DNA of 64,000 nt from positions 1,704,727-1,768,726 of the forward strand of contig NZ_CP025422.1 in assembly GCF_002848265.1 (NCBI RefSeq), read 5' to 3'. The notes beneath the pieces were generated by a model. The model made no database searches. It was not told where the DNA came from and was given only the letters and a program-made list of their open reading frames with translations. The DNA is from Zhihengliuella sp. ISTPL4 (GTDB lineage: Bacteria > Actinomycetota > Actinomycetes > Actinomycetales > Microbacteriaceae). The position numbers were made by a program, and so were the translations under genes. Positions 9,220 through 17,242 of this stretch are shown here, piece by piece; position 1 is the first letter of the stretch; every line of letters begins with the position of its first letter.

Positions 9220-9492
9220 ATGAGTTTTCTCGGCTTTCTTCTTCTCGGCCTCATCGCCGGAGCCATCGCGAAGCTGATCCTGCCCGGCAAGCAGGGCGGC
9301 GGATGGTTCATCACCCTGCTGCTGGGCGTCGTCGGCGCCCTGCTCGGCGGCTGGCTCGGCAGCCTCATCCTCAACCGTCCGCTCACGGAGTTCTGGGACC
9401 TCGGCACCTGGCTCCTCGCCATCGGCGGTTCGATCATCGTGCTGCTGATCTACGGCTTCATCGTCGGCCGCGGTCAGAAGGTCAACGACTGA
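9220..9492 (+). CDS. GlsB/YeaQ/YmgE-family stress-response membrane protein
   Basis: A 90-residue protein with three hydrophobic helices. It opens with GFLLLGLIAGAIAKLILPGKQGG, the transglycosylase-associated (YeaQ/YmgE) signature, followed by the glycine-rich second helix LLLGVVGALLGGWLG. Start ATG at 9220 behind AAGGAG with a good spacing. Family members are general-stress membrane proteins of unknown mechanism. Single gene between two hairpin terminators. Confidence 0.88.
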   Translation: MSFLGFLLLGLIAGAIAKLILPGKQGGGWFITLLLGVVGALLGGWLGSLILNRPLTEFWDLGTWLLAIGGSIIVLLIYGFIVGRGQKVND

Positions 9493-9527
9493 CGCAGACC
9501 CACTCGACGCGACCAGCGTCACCCACG

Positions 9528-9574
9528 CCCGTCCCTCACGGCTGCGAGAGCATCCGTGAGGGGCGGGTCTTTTC
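9528..9574 (+). terminator. Terminator with U-rich tail after the GlsB-like gene
   Basis: CCCGTCCCTCACGG (9528-9541) pairs with CCGTGAGGGGCGGG (9554-9567; one G-U), 12-base loop, then TCTTTTC. Lies between convergent genes. Confidence 0.8.
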
Positions 9575-9590
9575 ATGGGGCTGAAACTTC

Positions 9591-10886
9591 TCAGCCCGTG
9601 ACACCGCGAGACTTGCGTATCAGGAGTCCGCGCTCACGGTCGTTGCCCGCCAGGCCCGCGGCGACGGCGAACTCGCTGCGCGCCTCCTCCTCCCGTCCGA
9701 CTCGGCGCAGCACCTCGCCGCGCGTGGCCGGGAGGAGGTGGTACCCGCGCAGCGCCCCGGACGCGGCGAGCTCGTCGAGCAGGCGCAGGGCGGAGGCGGG
9801 TCCGGTCGCCATCGCCACCGCAGCCGCGCGATTGAGCTCCACCACGGGCGACGGCGCGATCCGGCCGAGCGCCTCGTAGAGGACCACGATCCGATCCCAG
9901 TCGGTCTCGTCGAGGGACGGGGCCACCGCGTGACATTCGGCGATGGCGGCCTGCAGACTGTAGGACCCTCGACCGCGGCCCATCCCGTCCGCCGTCGCCA
10001 GGGCAGCTCTCCCCCGCGCGATGCGACTGCGGTCCCATCGCCGACGATCCTGGTCGGCGAGCAGCACGTGATCGCCGTTTCGGTCGGTTCGCGCAGGGAA
10101 GCGCGCCGCCGTGAGCTCCATCAGGGCGAGCAGCCCGTGCACCTCCGGCTCCCGGGGCAGCAGAGCGGCGAGCACCCGGCCGAGCCGGATCGCCTCCTCG
10201 CTCAGCTCCGGCCGCATCCAGTCCGGACCGCTGCTGGCCGCGTGCGCCTCGTTGAAGATGAGGTACAGCACTCCGAGGACCGCGCCGAGACGGGCGGCGC
10301 GGTCCTGTCGCGGCGGCACCTCGAACGGCGCGTGCGCGGCCGCCAGCGTCTTCTTCGCGCGCACGATCCGCTGCTGCACGGTCGCCGTGGGAACGAGGAA
10401 AGCGCGGGCGATCTCCTCGCTCGACAGACCGCCGACGACGCGCAGCGTGAGCGCGACCTGCGCCTCCTTCGAGAGCACCGGGTGACACGCGATGAAGACG
10501 AGCCGCAGCACATCGTCGTCCACGGCATCCGGGTCCCACGGCAGCTCCGGTTCGTGCACCTGCTCGTGTGCGAGGTCGTGCGCGATCAGGGCGAGGCGGT
10601 CGTCCAGCCGTTCCCGGCGGCGCCATGCGTCCACCGCCTTCCTTTTCGCCACGGCCGTGAGCCACGCCGCGGCGTTGCGCGGAACCCCCTCGGCGGGCCA
10701 CTGCCGCAGGGCATCGACGAGGGCCTCCTGCGCGAGATCCTCCGCCAGGCCGAAGTCGCCGACCGTCCGCGTCAGGGTGCCGACGATGCGCGCCGCCTCG
10801 ATGCGCCACACCGCCGCGACGGCCCGCTCGGCCGTCTCCTGTGCGGAGGCGGCCGAGGCCGTCGTCGACTCTTCGGGAGCGTCCAT
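9591..10886 (-). CDS. ECF42-type RNA polymerase sigma factor with C-terminal TPR-like extension
   Basis: A 431-residue sigma factor. Residues about 20-110 form sigma region 2 (IVGTLTRTVGDFGLAEDLAQEAL is the helix that contacts core and the -10). Region 4 (about 135-190) contains LTLRVVGGLSSEEIARAFLVPTATVQQRIVRAKK. It is followed by an unusually long (about 240-residue) C-terminal domain with FNEAHAASSGPDW and TPR-like helices (VVELNRAAAVAMATGPASAL). This architecture plus a YCII/DGPF partner gene immediately upstream defines the ECF42 group, which lacks a classical anti-sigma factor. Start ATG at 10886, 13 bases after the YCII stop; a GTG at 10934 overlapping that gene is possible. Probably co-transcribed from the candidate promoter at 11379-11405. 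Confidence 0.88.
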   Translation of the reverse strand: MDAPEESTTASAASAQETAERAVAAVWRIEAARIVGTLTRTVGDFGLAEDLAQEALVDALRQWPAEGVPRNAAAWLTAVAKRKAVDAWRRRERLDDRLALIAHDLAHEQVHEPELPWDPDAVDDDVLRLVFIACHPVLSKEAQVALTLRVVGGLSSEEIARAFLVPTATVQQRIVRAKKTLAAAHAPFEVPPRQDRAARLGAVLGVLYLIFNEAHAASSGPDWMRPELSEEAIRLGRVLAALLPREPEVHGLLALMELTAARFPARTDRNGDHVLLADQDRRRWDRSRIARGRAALATADGMGRGRGSYSLQAAIAECHAVAPSLDETDWDRIVVLYEALGRIAPSPVVELNRAAAVAMATGPASALRLLDELAASGALRGYHLLPATRGEVLRRVGREEEARSEFAVAAGLAGNDRERGLLIRKSRGVTG

Positions 10887-10899
10887 CAGCGGACCGGCG

Positions 10900-11328
10900 T
10901 CAGGACTGCTCGGCGCGACGAGCCTGCTCCTCACGCCAGCCCGCCTCCTTCTCGATCCACTCGTTGTCGGCAGGGAAGTCCTCCGGCCCGGTCACCCGGC
11001 GCACCTCGAGGAAGGAGCCGGCCCCCAGCGGCGCACGGCTCGCCCATTCCGCCGCTTCCTCGCGCGACGAGACCTCGATGATCCAGAAGCCGTTGAAGAG
11101 CTCCTTCGTCTCCCCGTAGGGGCCGTCGGTGATGAGCGGCTTCTCGGCACTGAAGTCGACGACGAAGCCCTCGGCCGCGTCGGTCAGGCCCTCACCCGCG
11201 ACGAGGACGCCCGCCTTCATCATGGACTCGTTGTAGCGGCCCATGGCCTCGATGACCTGCTCGAAGGGCATCTCTTCGTAGGCCGCCACAGCGTCGTCGG
11301 TCGCGCGCATGATGAGCATGAACTTCAT
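10900..11328 (-). CDS. YCII-related (DGPF) domain protein, sigma-factor partner
   Basis: A 142-residue protein of the YCII superfamily: KFMLIMRATDD at the N-terminus, the ITDGPYGETKELFNGFWIIE core containing the DGPF/DGPY motif, then a charged C-terminal tail. Start ATG at 11328 behind AAGGAGAAC. Genes of this family occur next to ECF42 sigma factors; their biochemical role is unknown (dimeric ferredoxin-like fold, proposed enzymatic or sensing function). First gene of a two-gene operon. Confidence 0.87.
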   Translation of the reverse strand: MKFMLIMRATDDAVAAYEEMPFEQVIEAMGRYNESMMKAGVLVAGEGLTDAAEGFVVDFSAEKPLITDGPYGETKELFNGFWIIEVSSREEAAEWASRAPLGAGSFLEVRRVTGPEDFPADNEWIEKEAGWREEQARRAEQS

Positions 11329-11378
11329 GATGTTCTCCTTGTTCCGAAGGGTCGTGTCTCGACCCTCTCATCACAGAC

Positions 11379-11405
11379 GTCGAACGGGAACAGCGGAGAT
11401 CGACA
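11379..11405 (-). promoter_or_regulatory. Candidate ECF42-type promoter upstream of the YCII-sigma operon
   Basis: On the minus strand TGTCGA (11405-11400), a 17-base spacer and CGAC (11382-11379) precede the YCII start by 51 bases. From memory of the family, ECF42 promoters carry TGTCGA at -35 and CG[A/T]C at -10, so the match suggests autoregulation. This is a pattern match only. Confidence 0.6.
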
Positions 11406-11509
11406 TCGCGACGGAAGTTTTTCGGAGCTTCTCCCCGCGATCGATTCGGCATAGAGTTTCAGTTCACCTGCTTTCAATGGAAATGTTTTCCACACCGAAT
11501 GAGGACTCG

Positions 11510-13591
11510 ATGAAGAGACGCATCGCCGCCACTGCGGCGGCCGCCCTGCTCCTGCTGGCACTCCCGACGGCCGCAGGAGCGGCCCCGGATGAGGAGCCGC
11601 TGACCCGCTATGTGAAGGATGCCTCCGGCGCCTACGGCTACGGCACAGAGCCCGTGTACACCTACCCGGGATCCGGCGAGCAGGTCGCGATCCCCACGGC
11701 ACTGACGCCCGAGACCCGGCGCTTCTCCAGCGCCTGGGTCGGCACGATCGGCAATCTGAATTTCGGCAAGCCCGCGGACGCGGCGGACTTCGACGCCCGC
11801 TATGCGACCGTGCTCGACGACTTCGCCTCCTGGAACATGAACGCAGTGATCTTCCAGGTGCGTCCCCTGCTGGACGCCTACTACCCCTCGGCGCTGAACC
11901 CCTGGTCCGAGTTCCTCACCGGCACCCAGGGCGCCGATCCCGGCTACGACCCGCTGCAGCGCATGGTGGAGGCCACCCACGCGCGCGGCATGGAGTTCCA
12001 CGCCTGGCTGAACCCCTACCGCGTGACCAATGCGAAGATGACCTCCCCCGCGATCCTCACGGCGCTCGGCCTGACCGCGGACGAGGTGATGGCGCTCTCC
12101 ATCCCGCAGTACATCGCGGCGCTGAATGACGCCGGCATCCTCGCCGACAACAACTTCGCCGTGCAGCACCCCGACTGGGTGCTGTCCTTCGAGGAGAAGC
12201 TGTTCCTCGACCCCGGTCAGCCCGAGGTCCCGGCCTCCGTCGCGGCCACGGTCGCCGAGATCACCGAGAACTACGATGTCGACGCGATCCACTTCGACGA
12301 CTACTTCTACCCGTACCGGATCACGGTCGACGGCCAGAACGTGTTCTTCGGCGCGCAGGGAGAAGACCGGGCCACCTTCGAGGAGTTCGGCCTCACCGCC
12401 GGCTATCCCGATACGGCGGACGGCATCGAGGCCTGGCGACGTGACAACATCACCGGCCTCATCACTCTCGTCGGCGACGCCGTCGACGCCGGCAACGCGG
12501 CACGCGGCACCGCTGTCCAGCTCGGCATCAGCCCCTTCGGAATCTGGGAGCACGAGGCGCTGGACCCGGCAGGCTCCCACACGCCGACGACCTCGTCGCA
12601 GACGTACAGCCACGCCGTCTTCGCCGACACCCGCGGCTGGGTGCAGGACGAGTTGATCGACTACATCGTGCCGCAGATCTACTGGAGCTTCGACCAGGCC
12701 GCCGCCCCCTACGGGGAGCTCGCGCAGTGGTGGAGCGACGTGGCCGCGGGCAGTCGCACACAGGTCTACGTGGGGCACGCGCTCTACAAGCACGTCAACA
12801 ACGGCGGCTGGGAGCCGGCCTGGATGAACCCGGAGGAGGTGCCGAACCAGATCCGGTTCAACCAGAAGCTCGACGGCATCGAGGGCAGCGTCCTGTTCAG
12901 CTACAACGACATGAAGTCCAGCGACCTGAGTGTCCTGCCGGCCGACCAGCAGCCCAAGCACCAGACCAAGAACACCGCGATCGACCTGCTCGAGAGTGAG
13001 GCCTTCGCCCACCCCACGCTCGTCCCCGCCAAGCCGTGGCTGTCCGACGGCCGGGTGACCGCTCCGGGATCGCCCGTGGTCGTCGACGGCGAGCTCCGCT
13101 GGGAGGCCGGCGACACCCAGGAGGCACGCCGGTACGCGATCTATCGCGGTACCGGCGACCCCGCGCAGGTCGTCGCCACGCCTGGCACCCTGGTCGACAC
13201 CGTCTGGGCCGGCGGCACGACATCGTTCCGCTATCCTCTCCCCGTCGACACCGCAGCGGCGCGAGCCGCGGCGGAGACCTGGGTGGTGACCGCGCTGGAT
13301 GCGGCCGCCGTCGAGAGCGCGCCGGTGGCCGCCGCGATCGACGAGCCGGTGGACCCGACCGATCCCGGAACCCCGACGGATCCGACGGGCCCCGGTACCC
13401 CGGAGACTCCGGATTCCCCCGACGATGAGGACGCCGCGTCGCCGAGCAGCGGAGCCTCCCGCGAAGGGGGCGGCGATCTCGCCGCAACGGGCGCTGACGC
13501 GCCCATCGCCGCCCTGCTGCTGGGTGGCCTGCTGCTGGCGGCCGGCGCCGTCACCGTCGGCGTGACCGCGCATCGGCGTCGCACGCGATGA
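11510..13591 (+). CDS. Wall-anchored family-10-like glycosyl hydrolase (GHL10)
   Basis: A 693-residue secreted protein. A signal peptide spans about 1-25 (KRRIAATAAAALLLLALPTAAGA). The GHL10 TIM-barrel begins near residue 60 (SSAWVGTIGNLNFGKP, VIFQVRPLLDAYYPS, EFHAWLNPYRVTN) and reaches about 430, with the conserved YDVDAIHFDDYFYPY strand. A fibronectin-like region with a Pro/Thr/Asp linker follows. The C-terminus is LAATGAD, a hydrophobic helix, then RRRTR, a class-E type sorting signal like that of the lamin-tail protein. Substrate unknown (cell-wall or extracellular glycan plausible). ATG at 11510 with GAGG just upstream; a longer frame from 11309 overlaps the divergent YCII gene and was rejected. 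Confidence 0.88.
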   Translation: MKRRIAATAAAALLLLALPTAAGAAPDEEPLTRYVKDASGAYGYGTEPVYTYPGSGEQVAIPTALTPETRRFSSAWVGTIGNLNFGKPADAADFDARYATVLDDFASWNMNAVIFQVRPLLDAYYPSALNPWSEFLTGTQGADPGYDPLQRMVEATHARGMEFHAWLNPYRVTNAKMTSPAILTALGLTADEVMALSIPQYIAALNDAGILADNNFAVQHPDWVLSFEEKLFLDPGQPEVPASVAATVAEITENYDVDAIHFDDYFYPYRITVDGQNVFFGAQGEDRATFEEFGLTAGYPDTADGIEAWRRDNITGLITLVGDAVDAGNAARGTAVQLGISPFGIWEHEALDPAGSHTPTTSSQTYSHAVFADTRGWVQDELIDYIVPQIYWSFDQAAAPYGELAQWWSDVAAGSRTQVYVGHALYKHVNNGGWEPAWMNPEEVPNQIRFNQKLDGIEGSVLFSYNDMKSSDLSVLPADQQPKHQTKNTAIDLLESEAFAHPTLVPAKPWLSDGRVTAPGSPVVVDGELRWEAGDTQEARRYAIYRGTGDPAQVVATPGTLVDTVWAGGTTSFRYPLPVDTAAARAAAETWVVTALDAAAVESAPVAAAIDEPVDPTDPGTPTDPTGPGTPETPDSPDDEDAASPSSGASREGGGDLAATGADAPIAALLLGGLLLAAGAVTVGVTAHRRRTR

Positions 13592-13597
13592 CGCACG

Positions 13598-13634
13598 CGA
13601 CCGCCGGGTGTCGCTCACGACCTCCCGGCGGTCG
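13598..13634. terminator. Bidirectional hairpin between GHL10 and GT4 genes
   Basis: An 11-bp perfect stem (CGACCGCCGGG at 13598-13608 with CCCGGCGGTCG at 13624-13634), 15-base loop, between convergent stops. Confidence 0.65.
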
Positions 13635-13649
13635 ATCGCGGCGAGCGCA

Positions 13650-15035
13650 TCAGCGCCGTGACGGAGCCTCCACGACGGCAGCGATGACGGTGGACAGCGC
13701 CTCCACCGAGCGCTCCGGACTCCACGCCGAGGCGACGGCCGGCGCCTCGGCACGAAGCGCCGCCAGGCGCTCCGGATCGGTGAGCAGGTCCCGCAGCGCG
13801 TCTCTCAGGGCCGCGACGTCGCCCGCGGGGACGAGGACACCGCCCCCGGCGCCGAGAACGTCGCGGATGCCATACCGCACGTCGTAGGACACCACGGGCG
13901 TGCCGTGCAGGAGCGCCTCGACGATACCGAGCGGCTGCCCTTCGAACGCGGTGGACGTGACCAGGATCGACGCCCGGTCGAGCACCGTGGCGGGATCCGT
14001 CGTATAGCCGCACAGCCGGACACGGTCCGCGGCGTCGAGCTCGGCGATCAGCGCCGCCAGCCGTTCCTCTTCCGCGCCGGTGCCCCAGATCTCCATCCGG
14101 GTGCCGGGCACATCCGCGGCGACGAAGGCACGGATGGCGTGATCGATGCGTTTGCCGCCAGCGAGGCGGCCCAGCACGACGACGAGTCCGTCCTCGCGCA
14201 GGTCGTCCCTGCGCTCGACGGGGGCGATCGGATTCGGTACCACGACGTGATTCGCCCCGTCACCGAACCGCGCCACGACGTCGTCACGCTGCGTGTCCGT
14301 CGGCCAGATGACGGCGTCGAAGCGGTCGGCCACCCGGAACCAGCGCGTCCAGAGCGTGTTCATGCTCGCGTCCGGCGTGTAGGGCGCCTCGACATGAATG
14401 GTGTGAACGGGATGCACGATGCGGACGCGGGGATCCGTCCAGTCCGCCACCAGCTCACCGAGCTGGCGGGATTCGCAGATCACGACGATCGGGCGGTCGC
14501 TCAGCGGCGCGGTGAGATGGGCGAGCCAGGCGCCGTAGAGACCGCGGAAGCCGTGCAGCGCACCGACGACCGCTCCGCTCTCGTCGTACACGAGGACCGG
14601 CTCATCCGTGAGATGCCAGTCCGGATTCCCGGGGATCACCGGCAGTGCGGCGAAGGGACGCCCGGCGGAGTCCGCGAGGACGCGGTACTCCACGTCGGGA
14701 TCCGCCGTCACCGCGGCGTCGGCGGCGTCTCGGAGCCACGAGGCGGCGCCGCCCTGCGAAGCGACGGCCTCGTCGAAGAGGTTGCGCAGCCGATCGGGGG
14801 CAGTGACCGCGCCCTGCTCGGCGAACACCCGGCGATGCTCGTCGTGAGCCTCGGCGGTTCCCGGGTCGAAGGTCAGCAGCTGCGGACCCTCACCCTCTCC
14901 CGCCCCGGCAGCCGCCAGCAGCCGGGCGCGCGCGAGCGTGGCGATCGTATAACCACCGTCCAAGCCCGGGATGAGGCGGCTGGACAGCACCAGATACTCG
15001 GCGTCCGGAAGGCTGGGCGCCGAGACCGGGGGCAC
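13650..15035 (-). CDS. GT4-family glycosyltransferase, TagE-like
   Basis: A 461-residue retaining glycosyltransferase with a GT-B fold. The C-terminal nucleotide-sugar domain has VVVLGRLAGGKRIDHAI, the helix FEGQPLGIVEALLHGTPVV with the E-x7-E pattern, and YDVRYGIRDVL. That last motif resembles poly(glycerol-phosphate) alpha-glucosyltransferases (TagE/GtfA type), so decoration of teichoic-acid-like polymers or protein glycosylation is possible; this is inference. The start is probably GTG at 15035, preceded by AGGGGG that begins right after the guaA stop; GTG 15053 overlapping guaA is an alternative. Last gene of a DUF3817-guaA-GT4 arrangement. Confidence 0.8.
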   Translation of the reverse strand: MPPVSAPSLPDAEYLVLSSRLIPGLDGGYTIATLARARLLAAAGAGEGEGPQLLTFDPGTAEAHDEHRRVFAEQGAVTAPDRLRNLFDEAVASQGGAASWLRDAADAAVTADPDVEYRVLADSAGRPFAALPVIPGNPDWHLTDEPVLVYDESGAVVGALHGFRGLYGAWLAHLTAPLSDRPIVVICESRQLGELVADWTDPRVRIVHPVHTIHVEAPYTPDASMNTLWTRWFRVADRFDAVIWPTDTQRDDVVARFGDGANHVVVPNPIAPVERRDDLREDGLVVVLGRLAGGKRIDHAIRAFVAADVPGTRMEIWGTGAEEERLAALIAELDAADRVRLCGYTTDPATVLDRASILVTSTAFEGQPLGIVEALLHGTPVVSYDVRYGIRDVLGAGGGVLVPAGDVAALRDALRDLLTDPERLAALRAEAPAVASAWSPERSVEALSTVIAAVVEAPSRR

Positions 15036-15043
15036 CGTGCCCC

Positions 15044-16630
15044 CTACTCCCACTCGATCGTCCCCGGCGGCTTCGACGTGACGTCGAGCACGACGCGGTT
15101 CACGTCGCGGACGCCGTTCGTGATCCGGTTCGAGATCTTCGACAGCACGTCGTACGGCAGACGGGTCCAGTCGGCGGTCATCGCGTCCTCGCTGGAGACC
15201 GGACGCAGCACGATCGGGTGACCGTAGGTGCGGCCGTCGCCCTGCACGCCCACCGAGCGCACGTCCGCAAGGAGCACGACGGGGCACTGCCAGATCTCCT
15301 GGTCGAGGCCGGCCTTGGTCAGCTCCTCGCGGGCGATGGCGTCGGCCTCACGCAGAATCTCGAGACGATCAGCGGTGACCTCACCGATGATCCGGATGCC
15401 GAGACCGGGCCCCGGAAACGGCTGACGCCCGACGATCGCCTCGGGGATGCCGAGCTCGCGGCCGATCGCGCGGACCTCGTCCTTGAACAGGGCCCGCAGC
15501 GGCTCGATGAGTTCGAAGTCGAGGTCGTCCGGAAGACCGCCCACGTTGTGGTGCGACTTGATGTTGGCGGTGCCCGCACCGCCGCCCGACTCCACCACGT
15601 CCGGGTAGAGCGTCCCCTGCACGAGGAACTTCACCGGAGCGCCGCCGTCGGCCTTCGCCTCCTCGACGAGGTCGAGCTGCACCTTCTCGAACGCGCGGAT
15701 GAACTCGCGGCCGATGATCTTGCGCTTCTCCTCGGGGTCGGTCACGCCCTGGAGGTGACCGAGGAACGTGTCGGCGGCATCGACCGTGATGAGCCGCACG
15801 CCCGTGGACTCGACGTAGTCCTTCTCGACCTGCTCCCGCTCACCCTTGCGGAGGAGGCCATGGTCGACGAAGACGGCCGTGAGCTGGTCGCCGATGGCCT
15901 TGTGCACGAGAGCGGTCGAGACGGCGGAGTCCACGCCGCCCGAGAGCGCCGAGATGACGCGGGCGTCGCCGACCTGCTCGCGGATACGCTCGACCTGCTC
16001 GGCGATCACGTTGTCGGGGTTCCAGTCGGACGCGAGCCCCGCCCCCTTGTGGAGGAAGTTCTCGAGCACCCGCTGACCGTGGTCCGAGTGCTTGACCTCG
16101 GGATGCCACTGCACGCCGTAGAAGCCGCGCTCCTCGTTCGCGAAGGCCGCGACCTTCGTGGCCTCCGTCGTGGCGAGGACTTCGAAGCCCTCTGGAGCCT
16201 TGGCGACCTGGTCGCCGTGACTCATCCACACGTTCTGCTCGGTCGGCTGGCCGCTCAGCAGCGTGCCGCCATCACCGGAGATGACCGCGTCGGTCGCACC
16301 GTACTCGCGGAGGCCGGTGTGCGCGACCTCGCCGCCGAGAGTCTGCGCCATGTACTGGAAGCCGTAGCAGATGCCGAGCGTCGGGACGCCGAGGTCGAAG
16401 ACGGACGGGTCGAGCTTCGGCGCCCCCTCCTCGTAGACGGACGAGGGGCCGCCGGAGAGGATGATCGCGACGGGGTTCTTCGCGGCGATCTCCTCCGCCG
16501 TGGCGGTGTGCGGCACGATCTCGCTGTAGACCCCGGCCTCGCGCACGCGGCGGGCGATAAGCTGCGCGTACTGGGCGCCGAAGTCGACGACGAGCGCGGG
16601 GCGCTGCTGGGTCTCGGACTGTTCGGTCAA
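15044..16630 (-). CDS. guaA: GMP synthase (glutamine-hydrolysing)
   Basis: A 528-residue bifunctional enzyme converting XMP, ATP and glutamine to GMP. Residues about 12-200 form the class-I glutamine amidotransferase: oxyanion strand [12 protein letters not shown], nucleophile Cys in LGICYGFQ, and the catalytic His-x-Glu in [11 protein letters not shown]. The PP-loop ATP pyrophosphatase follows ([11 protein letters not shown], about residue 235), and the dimerisation domain ends KPPGTIEWE, the canonical GuaA C-terminus. Full length. The start overlaps the upstream DUF3817 gene by four bases (ATGA). Confidence 0.98.
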   Translation of the reverse strand: MTEQSETQQRPALVVDFGAQYAQLIARRVREAGVYSEIVPHTATAEEIAAKNPVAIILSGGPSSVYEEGAPKLDPSVFDLGVPTLGICYGFQYMAQTLGGEVAHTGLREYGATDAVISGDGGTLLSGQPTEQNVWMSHGDQVAKAPEGFEVLATTEATKVAAFANEERGFYGVQWHPEVKHSDHGQRVLENFLHKGAGLASDWNPDNVIAEQVERIREQVGDARVISALSGGVDSAVSTALVHKAIGDQLTAVFVDHGLLRKGEREQVEKDYVESTGVRLITVDAADTFLGHLQGVTDPEEKRKIIGREFIRAFEKVQLDLVEEAKADGGAPVKFLVQGTLYPDVVESGGGAGTANIKSHHNVGGLPDDLDFELIEPLRALFKDEVRAIGRELGIPEAIVGRQPFPGPGLGIRIIGEVTADRLEILREADAIAREELTKAGLDQEIWQCPVVLLADVRSVGVQGDGRTYGHPIVLRPVSSEDAMTADWTRLPYDVLSKISNRITNGVRDVNRVVLDVTSKPPGTIEWE

Positions 16631-17139
16631 CGGACACCTTCCGGGGCGATCGCGGAGGCCTCTGCGGCCTCCCTGGTGGCGAGATAGGTCTTCACTTCAC
16701 GGGCGACGACCGCCTCCATGAAGAACGACAGCAGCGGCACGACGCCGCCGAGCGCGAGCAGGATGAACCGCGGGAACCGCCAGCGCATCAGACTCCACAT
16801 GCGGAAGCACGCGAAGAGGTAGACGACGTAGAACCAGCCGTGGGCGACGAGGATGAACAGCGAGATGTTGAAGCCGTCCCCGAGGGATGTCATCTCGCAG
16901 GAGTTCGTCCACGGCGCGAACAGCGACCACCACTGGCAGTCCGGTCCGGCGATGACGCCGGCGAACCAGAGCGGGCCGCCCGACCCTCCGGCGAAGAGCT
17001 CGAGGTGGATCGGCGTGTACTTCAGCACCATCTCGGCGAGCAGCAGGAGCAGCATGACTCCCGTGATGATCGACGCGATCTGGTAGAACTTCAGCGCACC
17101 GCGGATCGCCGGAAAGCTGGCGACTTTCGGTTCGGGCAT
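16627..17139 (-). CDS. DUF3817 family membrane protein
   Basis: A 170-residue protein with about four hydrophobic segments. [22 protein letters not shown] starts the DUF3817 domain and [16 protein letters not shown] ends it; the pattern (a paired helix with HGW) is typical of this actinobacterial family, also found near guaA elsewhere. Function unknown. Translationally coupled to guaA through ATGA. Confidence 0.85.
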   Translation of the reverse strand: MPEPKVASFPAIRGALKFYQIASIITGVMLLLLLAEMVLKYTPIHLELFAGGSGGPLWFAGVIAGPDCQWWSLFAPWTNSCEMTSLGDGFNISLFILVAHGWFYVVYLFACFRMWSLMRWRFPRFILLALGGVVPLLSFFMEAVVAREVKTYLATREAAEASAIAPEGVR

Positions 17140-17188
17140 GCCCCCAGTCTAGTCGGCGGGGCGCGCCGCCCCGACCCCGCCGAAACGA

Positions 17189-17220
17189 CGGAGGCCGCCG
17201 GGTCGCCCCGACGGCCTCCG
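17189..17220 (-). terminator. Terminator after the nuclease/nucleotidase gene
   Basis: A 9-bp perfect stem (CGGAGGCCG at 17189-17197 with CGGCCTCCG at 17212-17220) lies 23 bases past the stop at 17243. It may also serve as an insulator ahead of the DUF3817 promoter. Confidence 0.6.
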
Positions 17221-17242
17221 CCACGTCATCCGCCGATCGGCG

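Noticed and set aside
11474..13753. Long minus-strand frame opposite the GHL10 gene
   Set aside because: Shadow of a well-supported gene with signal peptide, catalytic-domain motifs and sorting signal.
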